Origin: Microvelia longipes
Taxonomy: Eukaryota > Arthropoda > Insecta > Hemiptera > Veliidae
NCBI GenBank assembly: GCA_018340805.1
Contig: JACMZG010001914.1
Location: 44,409,414 to 44,473,413 of the forward strand
Reading direction: 5' to 3'
Length of the DNA stretch: 64,000 nt
Made by a program: the position numbers and the translations under genes. Under the pieces are notes generated by a model, which saw nothing but the letters and a program-made list of their open reading frames with translations, ran no database searches and was not told the origin of the DNA. Shown here in pieces: positions 47,580 through 58,799 of the stretch. Position 1 is the stretch's first letter; every line of letters starts with the position of its first letter.

Positions 47580-48195
47580 TGGCTCGTACTGTCATGAGTA
47601 ACAGTGCTAAAGTAGTAGTTCTTTGTTGTTGATATGCCGATGTTCTTGATATGCTAATTTTCGTGATATGTTCTTAATATGCTTGACCTCCTGTAGATAC
47701 AATTATTCACTACGTTATAAATGACGAGTAAAAAATGTACTTGGCGGCACATAATATCATTGACCCTCCCATACTATTATATTAATATTTTGAATTATAC
47801 TATAAAAGAATTGATTCATGATAAATTATATTTTCCGTAAAACAGCCATTTATTATTTGGTGTATGTTTATTTACATAAACAGATGACTAAATTTTACGC
47901 TTATACATATTTAAAATGTATAAAGCATAAAAGCAAAAGGTGAAACAAAGTAAGAATCAGATTACACACATGTGCAAAATGATATAATAAAAGAACAGAA
48001 TAACTTCATATCCCAAAAAATTGGCATAATGCCTATACAACAGTTTTAACAGCACTAAAAATATGACTCCCACATAACATATTTTATAGATTCATAAAGG
48101 CTAAGCGTAAAAAAGGTATAACACGATAGTAGAAGTGATATAAGGATAGGCCAAAATGAAAAGAAAACTTTTCTTTTTAAGGAATAAGGAGGAGC
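47580..48195. other. No gene recognised
   Basis: Unassigned AT-rich DNA between two AT arrays. Confidence 0.4.
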
Positions 48196-48196
48196 A

Positions 48197-48198
<2 letters not shown>

Positions 48199-48276
<78 letters not shown>
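48199..48276. repeat. (AT)n microsatellite
   Basis: TA array with single-base interruptions. Confidence 0.96.
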
Positions 48277-48278
<2 letters not shown>

Positions 48279-48279
48279 A

Positions 48280-49838
48280 GAGCTTTTTATTCTCAGCAAT
48301 TTAACCGAAGCATTTTGCGCCTTCAATCCCTCACTTTCTTTTAGCACCCTCATTTTTTTAAGGTTTCCCCACTTTTTATTTTCATCTCCCTCTCTAAACT
48401 CTACTGCTTATATTTTAGAAAAAATAAAGATGCGGTTCATTGCCGAGACTTATTCTTTTCAATAAGGGCTGTTTTAGCCTCAGAAATAAGTGCTAGAAAA
48501 AATTGAAAGCGATTTTTCAAGAAAACAACCTACCCCACCAGTTTCTTATTCATTATTTTAATCTAATTTTTATTCTTCAACTGTAAGATTTTAAGTGTTC
48601 ATTTTTTACTCTGTATAATGAAATAAATGTTTGAGAGGTATTAAGATATACCTTATTAATTACCTGAGAGGTCTCAGGTAATTAATATGACTTTTCAGGT
48701 GTTTTACGATTTGGCAATTAAGGTAACAAATGGGAATCAGACTAGCTTTGATATTAAGAAATCACAAATCGAAATATGACTGAAATAGTTTACAATAGTT
48801 GTTTTTCTCTTACAACCTTTATGTACTTTAAGTATATTTCTATGTCAGAGATTATTTTTACTCATATTTTCGAGAAAATATAACTTATTTACATTCTGTA
48901 AAAGGTGATGAGTGAAAATATGGCTTTGACCGTCTCATTAGCGTTGTTTATTTTGAAAATTCTCTAAATGATTTTGGTTGGCTGGCCTTTTGTTAATTAT
49001 AAAAATCCATCCATGACAAAATTTTGAAAACAAAATAATATAAAAATCAACGTTTGAAAGTCAAGCAACAGAACTTTTGTTTTATCGGCTACGTTTCAAA
49101 ACGATAACGTTTTTTTTAAAAAAAGAAAAATGTTTCAATTTTTACCGATATGAAAACGGGCAGGTGTTCCAACCTTCATCTAAATTACCTAAAATTGCCA
49201 ATAATATGTCTGGAAAAACCTGCCCATAAAATATAGAAGGAAAAAAATATTATTAACTCGATCTGGGGTGAAAAAAAGAGAAATATTTATATACAGCACT
49301 TTAAGATTAGGCTCAACCCTTGGTATTCTTACCCTCGATGTATATATTGCAATTTATGACTTTAGATAATGAATAATATATAATAAAAGAACATAAATAT
49401 ATAACCCAAACCTATCTATAACCCATCCAAACTCAACCACTTCATAAACAGCTATAAAATCTCAGGTCGTCCCTTTCTTCATTGCATATTTAAATCTTTT
49501 ACCAGTCCATTGAAAAACGCTAGACTCTAATAAAACAAACTCATATCGCCAGGTTCAAAATTAAAACAAACTGCCAAAAATGGAACTATAGTTCTTTATC
49601 TTAATTATAAAATCAAAATGTCTCGCAGAGCTCCTGTATTCTGATGTTTATCATCATAGAAATTTAAACATCTAGGGCTCTACAAAACCTTACAACTGCA
49701 TAAAATCCGAACACGTTTGATTCAAAATACTCAGCAAGATTAATCCACCTTTTCATCCCTTTTGTTCAAGCTCAGCCCTGAGCTTTATGAAATAAGAGTG
49801 TTGGGGTCATAGACGGGTAGATACGATGTTGTTGTCTT
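48280..49838. other. No gene recognised; one perfect hairpin
   Basis: At 48655-48686 ATTAATTACCTGAGA is followed, two bases later, by its exact reverse complement. No coding signal was found. Confidence 0.5.
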
Positions 49839-50268
49839 AGTCCAAGAGCCCAGGGGTTTTAGATAAGATTAGATTAGATACGAGTCGGCAGAATTGCAGA
49901 TCCTTGTACAGGAAGGTATTTACGAAATATTGAGACCGGTTCCAGCCATTACACTTTTTATTAACTTGGGTGGTAAATTTGACCTGTAAAGTGCGTTCTG
50001 CCTGGGATGCCTATCCGATACGAGTTGGCAGAATTGCAGATCCTTGTTCAGGAAGGTATTTACGAAAAATTAAACCCTTTTCTAGCCATTACACTTTTTA
50101 TTAACTTCGGTGGTAAATTTGACATGTAAAGTGCGTTCTGCCTGGGACACCCATCCCATACGGGTCGGCAGAATTGCAGATCCTTGTTCAGGAAGATATT
50201 TACGAAAAATTGAGACCGGTTCCAGCCATTACACTTTTATTAACAAAACACCCCTTGGCTCTTGGTCT
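49839..50268. mobile_element. Non-autonomous TIR element, family C, copy 2
   Basis: The left end AGTCCAAGAGCCCAGGGG and the right end CTTGGCTCTTGGTCT match copy 1. The inside has three tandem 140-bp units (from 49877, 50018 and 50158), all in the same direction. The inverted left unit of copy 1 is reduced to about 25 bp. No clear target duplication is seen. Confidence 0.72.
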
Positions 50269-50289
50269 ATCTGGTATTTACGTTACTGT

Positions 50290-50803
50290 GAGATTTAAAA
50301 TTTTCTTGGTATTGTCAGATTAATTTACATGCTCCTAAAATCAGGTGCAAGCAACTGTTAGTAATATTGGATATTGTTAGTAATTAAAGTTTTTTGTCTA
50401 AGGCACGCGGTGATGTGTTAAGTAATGTTAAAAAATATTTTTTGTAGAATAAGTACCCTATTGCTATGGTACTAGTTCCCTAAACCAAATTATGACTATA
50501 TAAGTGAGGGTAGGCCCATCCATAGTATAACATGAGTAAAACAGCCTGATCATTATAGCACTTAAGTTTTCTCAACAAGCAATCAAAGAATATAATAGTT
50601 ATAGAATGTCTGAAGGTTTACGAGAGAGACAGACAGAAGGTGGGGGTGAAGTCCGTGCTGGCATCTAGTGCAAGCTCTGAGAACTAAATCTTCTTACCAT
50701 AGCATTCTTCCACTTTTTTAAGTTATTATTATGAAAATAAATTTTAACCGCACGAGTATCTACATAAAATATGTCATTATTATATAAAGCAATTATTTGT
50801 ATC
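50290..50803. other. No gene recognised
   Basis: Unassigned. Confidence 0.4.
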
Positions 50804-51328
50804 AATCAGTTCTGCGCCAGAAGTAGTTTGCTGAAAATAAGATGACAGTGGCGCATTCTTGTAGTTGGCATGGTGAAACTACTATATTACTCACTAGCGC
50901 TCCACTTAACTGGTTTAGGAACTAACCTTTTCTTGTCCGAAATAATAAACCTCAGGACCATCTTTCTTTATCTATATATATATTCTTTGCAAGCAATAAA
51001 CGATTTGAGTTTGTTTATTAATAATTTAATATGCTCTTGGCACTGAAGTGAACAATTTTTAGTCTCAAAAGTTTTGAAAGTTGAACTCTTTTAAGAGGTT
51101 TCATTCCGATGGTAATGGATAAATGTTTGTTTACACCATGGTTGGTAAAGGGAATTGCTTCACATTTACTTTTATTAACTACCAACCCATCTGTAAAACA
51201 CAACTGTAGGAAAGCTTGGTCAGTTAGTAAAACGTTATCTGATCAGGCTAAAAATCAGATTGCGCCACTGTCTGTTATCTTAGTTTTCTATCTTGTAGTA
51301 GCAAACTACTTCTGACACAAAACTGATT
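50804..51328. repeat. LINE fragment flanked by an inverted repeat
   Basis: AATCAGTTCTGCGCCAGAAG (50804) and an inverted version ending in CTTCTGACACAAAACTGATT (51328) form imperfect arms of about 62-68 bp, including CAGTGGCGCA. A minus-strand RT fragment lies between. A 5'-inverted LINE insertion would give this layout. Confidence 0.7.
51010..51260 (-). pseudogene. LINE RT fragment
   Basis: The minus strand reads CFTDGLVVNKSKCEAIPFTN near 51203-51140, and VQLSKLLRLKIVHF after. This resembles the segment after the RT catalytic YxDD, W-x2-NGLxLNxxKT...KFLGI, in LINEs. Only about 80 residues remain, with frameshifts, and the YxDD itself is not readable. Confidence 0.6.
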
Positions 51329-51654
51329 GATTCAAAAAAATACATAATACACTATTATGTATTTTGAATTGAATACATAAACGAAGGTAAAATATAGTAT
51401 TAGCATTAGTACTTATTTTATCGTCTGACACATATAATTTGATGAAAACGAATAATATTTGACTAATGCATTTGGAAATTAGCTAATGTGGCAATATGCC
51501 GTTTACATAAACTAGTAACATGGCAAAATGTTTTAGGACAACAAAACGCGTCTAGTGCCAACACCCTGTAGTGACTAATGATTTTTTAAATAGAAATTAG
51601 TCGCACTCATTATAGAATTATTGTATTGAATACACCCATAAAGCTGTTACATGG

Positions 51655-51727
51655 AAAGCATTATACATTGATAATAAAACAAGAAGCTTAAGTCCTCTTG
51701 TTTTATTATCAATGTATAAAATGCTTT
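51655..51727. repeat. Long near-perfect hairpin beside mariner
   Basis: Arms of 30 and 32 bases (51655-51684 and 51696-51727) with ATACATTGATAATAAAACAA in the stem and an 11-base loop. The only difference is a two-base insertion. It ends 16 bp before the TA target of the mariner-like element. Confidence 0.9.
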
Positions 51728-51744
51728 GCTTGAGACAGCATGTA

Positions 51745-52317
51745 TAGGGTCCTGCAGGGAGGTATGGATGATTTGAAATAATAGCTACCCACTCATTTTC
51801 AAATAAAACTAAAATTTTATTATTTCATTGTGTACCTTGGATGATGCCATTATGAAAATTAAAGAGGAAAAAAATAAAACATTGATTATGTACAAAAAAT
51901 AACATCTGATAAGTGGTGTCCGTTTTTGTCCACACACTCGTTGCCTATACTCTTCTGTAGCATTGGACGTGGTATTGCTCAAATTTCTTGAGTTATTGCT
52001 TCATTCAGGGCTTCAAGTGTACGTGGTTTGTGTATGTATACCCGTGATTTGAGGTAGCCCCATAAAAAATAGTCACAAGGTGTCAGGTCAACTTCTCAAA
52101 AGTCAACTTCTCACAACGTCTACAGGAGTGTGTGGACAAAAACGGACACCACTTATAAGATGTTATTTTTTGTACATAATCAATGTTTTTTTTTCCTCTT
52201 TAATTTTCATGATGGCATCATCCAAGGTACACACTGAAATAATAAAATTTTAGTTTCATATGAAAATGAGTGTGTAGCTATTATTTCAAATCATCCATAC
52301 CTCCCTGCCGGACCCTT
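51745..52317 (-). mobile_element. Mariner-like deletion derivative with 200-bp TIRs
   Basis: Terminal inverted repeats of about 205 bp start AGGGTCCTGCAGGGAGG on the left and end CCTCCCTGCCGGACCCT on the right. They are flanked by TA dinucleotides (51743 and 52318), the target used by the Tc1/mariner superfamily. Between the TIRs, the minus strand (51946-52108) reads DLTPCDYFLWGYLKSRVY and KPRTLEALNEAITQEI with one stop. This is the transposase C-terminus; the D-x-FLWG block carries the last catalytic Asp region. The DNA-binding part and first two Asp are deleted. It would depend on a full-length relative. Confidence 0.88.
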
Positions 52318-52319
52318 TA

Positions 52320-53154
52320 TTAATATGTATTATGTATGTATTATTATATATTATGTATGTATTATGGATGCATTCAAGACCACAACTCGATAATGAATGC
52401 GACTAATTCCTGTTCAAAGCATTCATAAGTCGCTCTCAATCTAAAGTATTATTGTTAAATAAATATTTCCTTTCTGAGTGCCAGGGAGATGTATAAAGCT
52501 ATAAAGCATTAACATAAATTTCAGCGGGAATGACGTCAATCATGGACCGTAAAGTAAAATGCAATTTCTTCAGATTTATTTTTATCTGTGTTTTGTTACT
52601 TTTCTGTTTTCCAAAATCTCGAATAAAAAGCTCGACATTAAATGCAAGGGAGAAATCTTTGTGAAAGGACTGAAAAATCTTTTCCTTGTGGTCGAACTTT
52701 AGAACTAAACTTTTATAGTTTTTATGATACTTGACTTGAGGGGTCAAGTTTACGTCTTTACCAAGTGTCTTCTACAGAGGATGTCAATGTTTATATTGCC
52801 CTCAGAGTTTATATATTCAGTGCAATGATAAACCTATATTTGCTCTGAAACTAGTTGCATAAATAGTATTAGTATTAGTGCTTAACTGGCACTACTTGTG
52901 CCTATAGATAAAGTCCTAAAAAATTAAATATGGGTCGAGACTTCTGTAAATGTTTTCTATTCCCCATAAATTAGGACCCTGTGGTTTCAAATGTAATGGT
53001 AGATTTGATTTGGCATGGGTCGAATTTTTGTAGAAACTATTTTCCAAAGTCTAGGACTTTGTTTAAACATAATTTTAGACTGATAATTTTAGATCATCTG
53101 AAGTATTCTAGTTGGAAAAGTTAAATTATAAAAGATAATATAGATAGATCACAA
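52320..53154. other. No gene recognised
   Basis: The antisense frame at 52499-52747 has no recognisable motif. Confidence 0.4.
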
Positions 53155-53276
<122 letters not shown>

Positions 53277-53279
53277 AAA

Positions 53280-53665
53280 CACTTCGTTTACAAAAAAAAA
53301 TAAACAGTAAGGCTGGCCTTATTATAAGGACATTATTTTTCCATTAATATAGATTTTGTCAGTAAAATAGACTGAAAATTGATTTTAACATAAATATGTA
53401 CAAAAAACATAAATTTTATATTCCTGCTAGAAGTAAATATTGTAGTCTATGAGAATTTTAATCGAACTTGATATCTACTAAAAACTCCCTGGTTTTGGCA
53501 ATAAAACTGCATCACATTCTGCAACTATTCTGCAAAGTGCAAACATCATTCAGTCGTAATTACAGATATGGATAATTGATAAGGCCAATTCTGTTTATAG
53601 AGATAAACCATAATATCAAGTAAAAGCGATATTTATTATAGCTCTAGTTTACATTTATGTTTGGT
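53280..53665. other. No gene recognised
   Basis: Unassigned. Confidence 0.4.
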
Positions 53666-53667
53666 TT

Positions 53668-53815
53668 GTCGGCCTCTGGCAAAACAAGCAGTGCCAGCTG
53701 AGCAGTCGGCCTCTGGCAAAACAAGCAGTGCCAGCTGAGCAGTCGGCCTCTGGCAAAACAAGCAGTGCCAGCTGAGCAGTCGGCCTCTGGCAAAACAAGC
53801 AGTGCCAGATGAGCA
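53668..53815. repeat. 37-bp GC-richer minisatellite, 4 units
   Basis: GTCGGCCTCTGGCAAAACAA plus GCAGTGCCAGCTGAGCA starts at 53668, 53705, 53742 and 53779. The unit contains TGGC/GCCA pairs that can form a small hairpin. The overlapping open frames in two registers follow from the repeat, since 37 is not a multiple of three. Confidence 0.97.
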
Positions 53816-53819
53816 CCAA

Positions 53820-54970
53820 TAATAATAATAACACCATTTATGGAAACCCATTGCAGAGCAAATAAGGGTTTATCATTGCGGTCATTATATAAATACTATG
53901 AATCCGGGAAGAATTGTCGAAGTAGAAGCTCAAGTCTCTTTACTGATATCTTCAAACTAATACACAAGTGGTTTCTAACCTGCTGTGATGTAACCTTAAC
54001 CTTTAAGCGCCTTGTTTCAACGCCGTTTGGCGCCTTTTAATTCTGTCTCACTTCCATCATAAAACAGCCAGTCTGCTGGATAAAAGAACAGGCTGACTAC
54101 ATCTAAATGCAATTTTTTAACGAATTTTTTAATGTCTTTTTCAGATTCAGTAACACTTATTACAAAAGTTTCATCAAACCTTAAGTTGCACTTAGAATAT
54201 CCTTCCTTTAAGACAAATATCCTCCTTAAAAGCTTGAATATCCTTCTTTGTTATTTTGTCATAACTGTTTGTGAACATAATAATTTTTTTGTATTTTATA
54301 TCTACCAACGGCAGGAAAATAAGTAATTGAATTACTACTTATTAGCAGGAAAATAGCATTTACCAGATCTCACAAAAAATATTGTCACAAAAAATATTAT
54401 TGAGAAATTTTTTGCCTGCGTGCAGAGATAAAATAAAACGTTTAAAATACATTTAATAACAATTAAAATCTCAAAGCAGGAAAATACCCTAAAAAAGTTC
54501 TCGGACTCTTCAAGTTATATTTAGAAAAAAAAAATTTTTTTGTAACATTACCATGAAATGTTACCATTACTGTTTTTATTTCAAGTTTCCCTGCTTTAAG
54601 TATTGGTTTTACTTGTTTTAAAGTTTAATTTTAAGTAAATATTTAAAATTACTTATAATAGATGATTTTCAATAAATGTAAAAATATAATAATAACGACG
54701 TATCTATTAATAGTGTAATATAATAGCTATTAATGCGGTTAATATAAAATAATGACTTGCTTTTCTTTGAATTGCATACATTAACTCCCTTAACTCCATT
54801 TTTAACATACAATTTAAATATGATTTTTTTAACACGGGGGGAAAATATTGTTTGCAACCCGGTAGGACAGTAGTAGTAGTAATAGTAGTAATATGGAGGG
54901 AGTGGTAGTAACTACCAGGCAAGTAGGCCACGTTGTTGGGCACTTTTTGCCAGCTCCCTAAGATAGTGTT
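53820..54970. other. No gene recognised
   Basis: Unassigned. A short (AGT)n run occurs at 54869-54893. Confidence 0.4.
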
Positions 54971-55107
54971 CTACTCCTTTTAGCGAATTTTCATTATGAA
55001 AATGACGCTTATGAGGTTGTTCGGATGGCGGAAGTTGAGGGTGGGAGTGAGCGGAATCGGTTCCTATTGGCTTCCTGATAACAAAAATATATGTCCCAAA
55101 AAAGTTT

Positions 55108-55258
<151 letters not shown>

Positions 55259-55704
55259 GTAGTTTCTACCCTTTCGTATGGCGAACGATAACTCTTGAAG
55301 GCGTTCTCAAATTGAAACGAAACTTTGCAAATCGCAAGATGTTGTGGAGGTTACGAGGCCTATTGTTTATAAAAACATTATGACGTCATCAACCAAAGTT
55401 ATGACGTCATGAAAAAAATTTTTTTTTGAAACTTGAAATGGCTTTAAAACAAGGTATTTCGTATTTATGTAGACGGCTAGCTGAATCGATTAAGATCAAT
55501 TTCAGCTCAATCGAACCATCACAAATGGCGCAAACGGTATACATATATATATAATCTTGTATATATGTATACGTCTAGGTCAAAGACTCGTACGATATCT
55601 GTTGGGTTCAGTAGTGTTAGAGGGTGGGGATGTAGTATATTAGAGGAGCCTCTACCTCTTGCTCCATCCTGGTAAGCCTACTGTCCCAGAGAGACAGGAC
55701 AAAA

Positions 55705-55836
55705 ATGGCTTCCACTGAACCACGCCGAGCTAAGCAGGCCTGTAAAGAGGAAGAACCTCGAAGTAGTCTTTATATGGTCGAAGTCATTCTAAAACGATTG
55801 CGACCGGTTTCAGCTCAATCAGACAATCCTAAGTGA
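55705..55836 (+). CDS. Possible 43-codon small ORF within family D
   Basis: ATG in a good context (AAAATGG) opens a 43-residue, charged frame (MASTEPRRAKQACKEEEPR at the start) in a patch of balanced base composition. A CTGTC/GACAG hairpin lies just upstream at 55681-55697. The last third overlaps a repeat unit. No homology is recognised. It may be a remnant of a larger frame or chance. Confidence 0.15.
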   Translation: MASTEPRRAKQACKEEEPRSSLYMVEVILKRLRPVSAQSDNPK

Positions 55837-55859
55837 CGAAAACGGTATTTTTATTTTAA

Positions 55860-56225
55860 AAAATCATGAATATATTTTTTTCAACCTAAAGGTTATACTC
55901 AAATAAACAATTTGTTTACAAAAAAATTTGACATTTTTCTTTAAATTGTATAAACAATCATAAATGTGTGTAAGAGTTAATACCCTTTTGTATGGACTAC
56001 GATAACTAAAACTGATTAAAGATGAAACTATAATCTTTTCTTACCCTTTATACAAGGTTACTCCAACAGTTGCAACGTGTGGATTGATTTCTTGTATTCT
56101 GTATACCTCTATAAAAACGTATTAGTTATGTATTTAAATATAATTATTATTTTTTATATGGCTTGTTAACTGCAATATCATTGCTTACTATTAATAATAG
56201 AGGATTAATAAAATCAAATTTGCGA
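55860..56225. other. No gene recognised
   Basis: AT-rich sequence leading into the GC-rich cluster. Confidence 0.4.
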
Positions 56226-56227
56226 GA

Positions 56228-56358
56228 AAGCCTCTCAGGCCCGCGAAGCGGGCCTGTGAAACGAGGCTGTGAAGCGGCCCGGTGGGCCGACGCCGCGGAG
56301 CGGACGAGGCGCGAAGCGCCGAGACCGCGTAGCGGCTACGGGCCGAAGGCCCGTATTA
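56228..56358. other. GC-rich cluster of short hairpins
   Basis: About 130 bp at roughly 70% GC in AT-rich DNA. It is built of successive palindromes: GGCCCGCGAAGCGGGCC, GGCCCGGTGGGCC, CCGCGGAGCGG, GGCGCGAAGCGCC, CCGCGTAGCGG and TACGGGCCGAAGGCCCGTA. The first is enclosed by AGCCTC/GAGGCT. Most loops are GAA, GGA or GTA. The frame that crosses it is arginine-rich only because of the GC content. Function and origin are unknown; it may be the end of a transposon or a replication/nicking structure. Confidence 0.8.
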
Positions 56359-56606
56359 ATTTCAAGTGTAGGTATATTGCATCTAATCTAGTCAGAAGAG
56401 CCGTAAAATTTCTATGGTTCCTCTCATGCTTTTTTCAAGCAATCAAACATATTTTCAATGACTCTTATAGTCTAGTGAAAACTGGGAACAACACGTGCCC
56501 TCGCTATTAAACTAAACTTCCATACACTTTAAACTACAAGGCAGAAACAGTATAGTATTATAATGAATCTAATATGAGGGTCCTAAATTTTGCCTATACC
56601 CAGTTT

Positions 56607-56682
56607 CATTTAGGGTAAGGGATCTTACCCTAAATGGTAAGATTCTTAACGTTGTCAGGTACTTAACGAGTACCTGACAACG
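56607..56682. repeat. Two adjacent perfect hairpins
   Basis: CATTTAGGGTAAG (56607) pairs exactly with 56624-56636 around a four-base loop. CGTTGTCAGGTACT (56650) pairs exactly with 56669-56682 around a five-base loop. Only 13 bases separate the two. Confidence 0.9.
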
Positions 56683-56689
56683 CACAGGC

Positions 56690-57455
56690 TCGAGACCATC
56701 GGCTTTACGTCCCTTTTGAAGGACGTTGTACGCAGAATTTTTATCCCTCTCATAAAAAATCCTAGAGGCCCGTACTAAAATTGAGCCCATGACTAAATAA
56801 ACTCGTAAGTTTAAAGTCCATTTATTCTGTGTATTGACCGCGTACCTTAACCACTACTCCACGGGTGACTCTTGGTAGGAAAGTAATTATCCGGCTTTAT
56901 CTCTGCAAGTGATTGTACAAAAATCAACCTCCCCCCTCCCCCTAATTTGAAGGCTACATATATTGCTTGTCTGTAAAATTCTATTTTTTCGCCTAGTTGC
57001 ATAAATAGGAAAAAAAATCAAGTTATTAGTTAAGTTTCTAAGGCTAAAATGTTTCTTAATAAGTTCTGAAAAATTGCTCTTAGAACTATTGTTTTCTTGC
57101 AGCTCTTGGTTTGTAAGTATAAATTGAAAATAAAGACATGCAAACATCCTTTTGTTTATAAATCTTGGTTTAGAATTTTAAGTGCAACCGATACAGTAAA
57201 GCCCGAGAACGTTTTCTTCTTCTTGAAAGGATCTTGATTTTCTTAAACCTTTAAATCGTAAAAGAAACTTGATTTTAAATATTTTATAACTTCTACTAAC
57301 TTTATTCTTGTATAAATTGAAAAAAGTAAAACCCAGACAGCTTTAGAATTGCTCTTTCTTGCATTTCAACGAATTTTCTCACACAATTCCGTTCACGAGG
57401 TTGTTTAAAGTTTTCTGAAAGTTTTTTAAAAAAAATACTATAGTTATTTGACTGT
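56690..57455. other. No gene recognised
   Basis: Unassigned. The antisense frame at 56887-57147 has no recognisable motif. Confidence 0.4.
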
Positions 57456-57459
57456 TAAG

Positions 57460-57690
57460 AATTAAATCCTAGGTTAATTAATGAAGACTTCAGTCCTTTA
57501 GAAATTTTATTTATATAAACATTAATAACAGACGTTATGGTATACTTTACTAAATTTTTTGGTAGTGGTTGTTTGTTTTGTTTATTGTTTAACACTGAGG
57601 ATGCCTGGCTTCGCCATGCGAAACGTTTGTTATTAATGTTTATGTAAATAAAAACTCTAAAGGGCAGAAGTCTTCATTAGTTAACCTAGA
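57460..57690. repeat. Inverted repeat around a hammerhead-like motif
   Basis: The left arm (57470-57535, with TTAATTAATGAAGACTTC and AACATTAATAACAGACGT) and the right arm (57624-57690, with TTTGTTATTAATG and GAAGTCTTCATTAGTTAA) are imperfect complements about 65 bp long. The left arm stops at the ACGT that marks the ribozyme cleavage region. Confidence 0.8.
57590..57632 (+). ncRNA. Hammerhead-like ribozyme motif
   Basis: CTGAGGA (57595-57601) is followed by a GCCTGGC/GCCATGC stem with a TTC loop and one mismatch, then GAAACGTT (57620-57627). Stem I is five perfect pairs, TAACA (57590) with TGTTA (57628). As in the 28-kb pair, stem III would be the ACGT palindrome shared by two molecules and one extra U precedes stem II. 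The same overall plan with different stem sequences argues for a real fold. Confidence 0.6.
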
Positions 57691-57725
57691 AAAATACTAT
57701 AGTTTGAATGAATATAGACCTAAAG

Positions 57726-58048
57726 ACTTACTGAAAGAGTTGATTTTTATAGGTGTTTAAAATACTAGATAACTTGGTTTGGAAAATATATGGGTCCTGC
57801 GAGAGCCAAATCTTATTAAAGCCTAAATCCATAAACAATTTCCTCAGCTGAGATACCCAGTTGTATCTGGATTGCCTTGCATTAGACGTGTCTAACTCTT
57901 TTAACCTATCATAGCATATTTTAGGTAGTCTGTTTGCATTAATTTTCAACAGTTTTATCAGCTATCCGATTGCTATCTTTAGAACAAGCATAGATATACT
58001 TGGCGGTTTCGGCTTTAACGACATTATGTGTACAACGTCAAAGATGTA
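57726..58048 (-). pseudogene. LINE or related RT C-terminal tail
   Basis: The minus strand reads KINANRLPKICYDRLKELD, SRYNWVSQLRKLFMDLGFNK and IWLSQDPYIFQTKLSSIL, ending at a stop at 57728. The NW-x2-x-V/L-x3-L-x3-GF-x2-x-W pattern is typical of the end of many animal non-LTR RT proteins. About 75 residues are readable, then a frameshift. The 3' end lies right beside the hammerhead-containing inverted repeat. A second partial copy is at 59609. Confidence 0.65.
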
Positions 58049-58231
58049 GAAGTCTTATTCCGTCGAAGTCGAAGCTCTTATTGAAGTTGATTATTTCAGG
58101 TGTAGTGTTGTTAAAGGAGAGCGGCCATAAGGGAAAGAATAAGTAAAGTTAATGCTGACTTCTGATTAAGTTAAAACTGAGAAATGAGATTTAAAATATT
58201 TTCTTGCCTCAGTGTCGTTTGACTATAGAAT

Positions 58232-58793
58232 AGAAAGGCTGATAAGTGTGTCTTTATGTCACGGCAATTAGATTTACCGACGAGCGAAGCGAGTCGGGAA
58301 AAACTGCCTAGACATAAAGACATTCTCAGCCGGATGGCATACACTATTTGTTTTGAGGTAGCACTCATTAAATAAACTGCGCTATATACTTAATTGAAAA
58401 AAAACGTCCAATTAACTCCATATTATCGTCGTCATTTAATTCATCCATTGCTTCACACTTTTACTCAAAAATGTAAAAGCTTTACAAATAAACACACAAA
58501 AATTGACAATTAGAACACCTTTTATAAACGAAAAAAAAATAGTCTACGAACAAAAACAGAAACAAAATTAATGTTTTTAAAGAAATCTCATAAAGCTTTT
58601 ACACAGATTGTTTTTGAACACGCTACATTACAGCAATGGCGGCAATATATGAATTACTTTTACGTCCTAGGAGTTTTTTTACATTCATTATTGTCCTTGG
58701 AGGTGAAAAGTACTAAATAACCTCCTATAACAATAATGATTGACTTCTCATCCTAAAAACGGTCCAATAAAGTGCTCAATTACGTACTACCTC
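58232..58793 (-). mobile_element. Non-autonomous element, family B, copy 2
   Basis: The palindrome (58232-58340, with CGACGAGCGAAGCGAGTCGG in the middle) is joined to a core (58355-58793) bounded by GAGGTAGCACTC and GTACTACCTC. It is the reverse complement of copy 1, with moderate divergence and a shorter left end. The antisense frame at 58171-58368 crosses the palindrome and is not coding. Confidence 0.78.
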
Positions 58794-58799
58794 AAAAAA

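Noticed and set aside
56163..56510. 115-codon frame through the GC-rich hairpin cluster
   Set aside because: Arginine- and alanine-rich only where the palindromes lie. The flanks are AT-driven and no motif is present.
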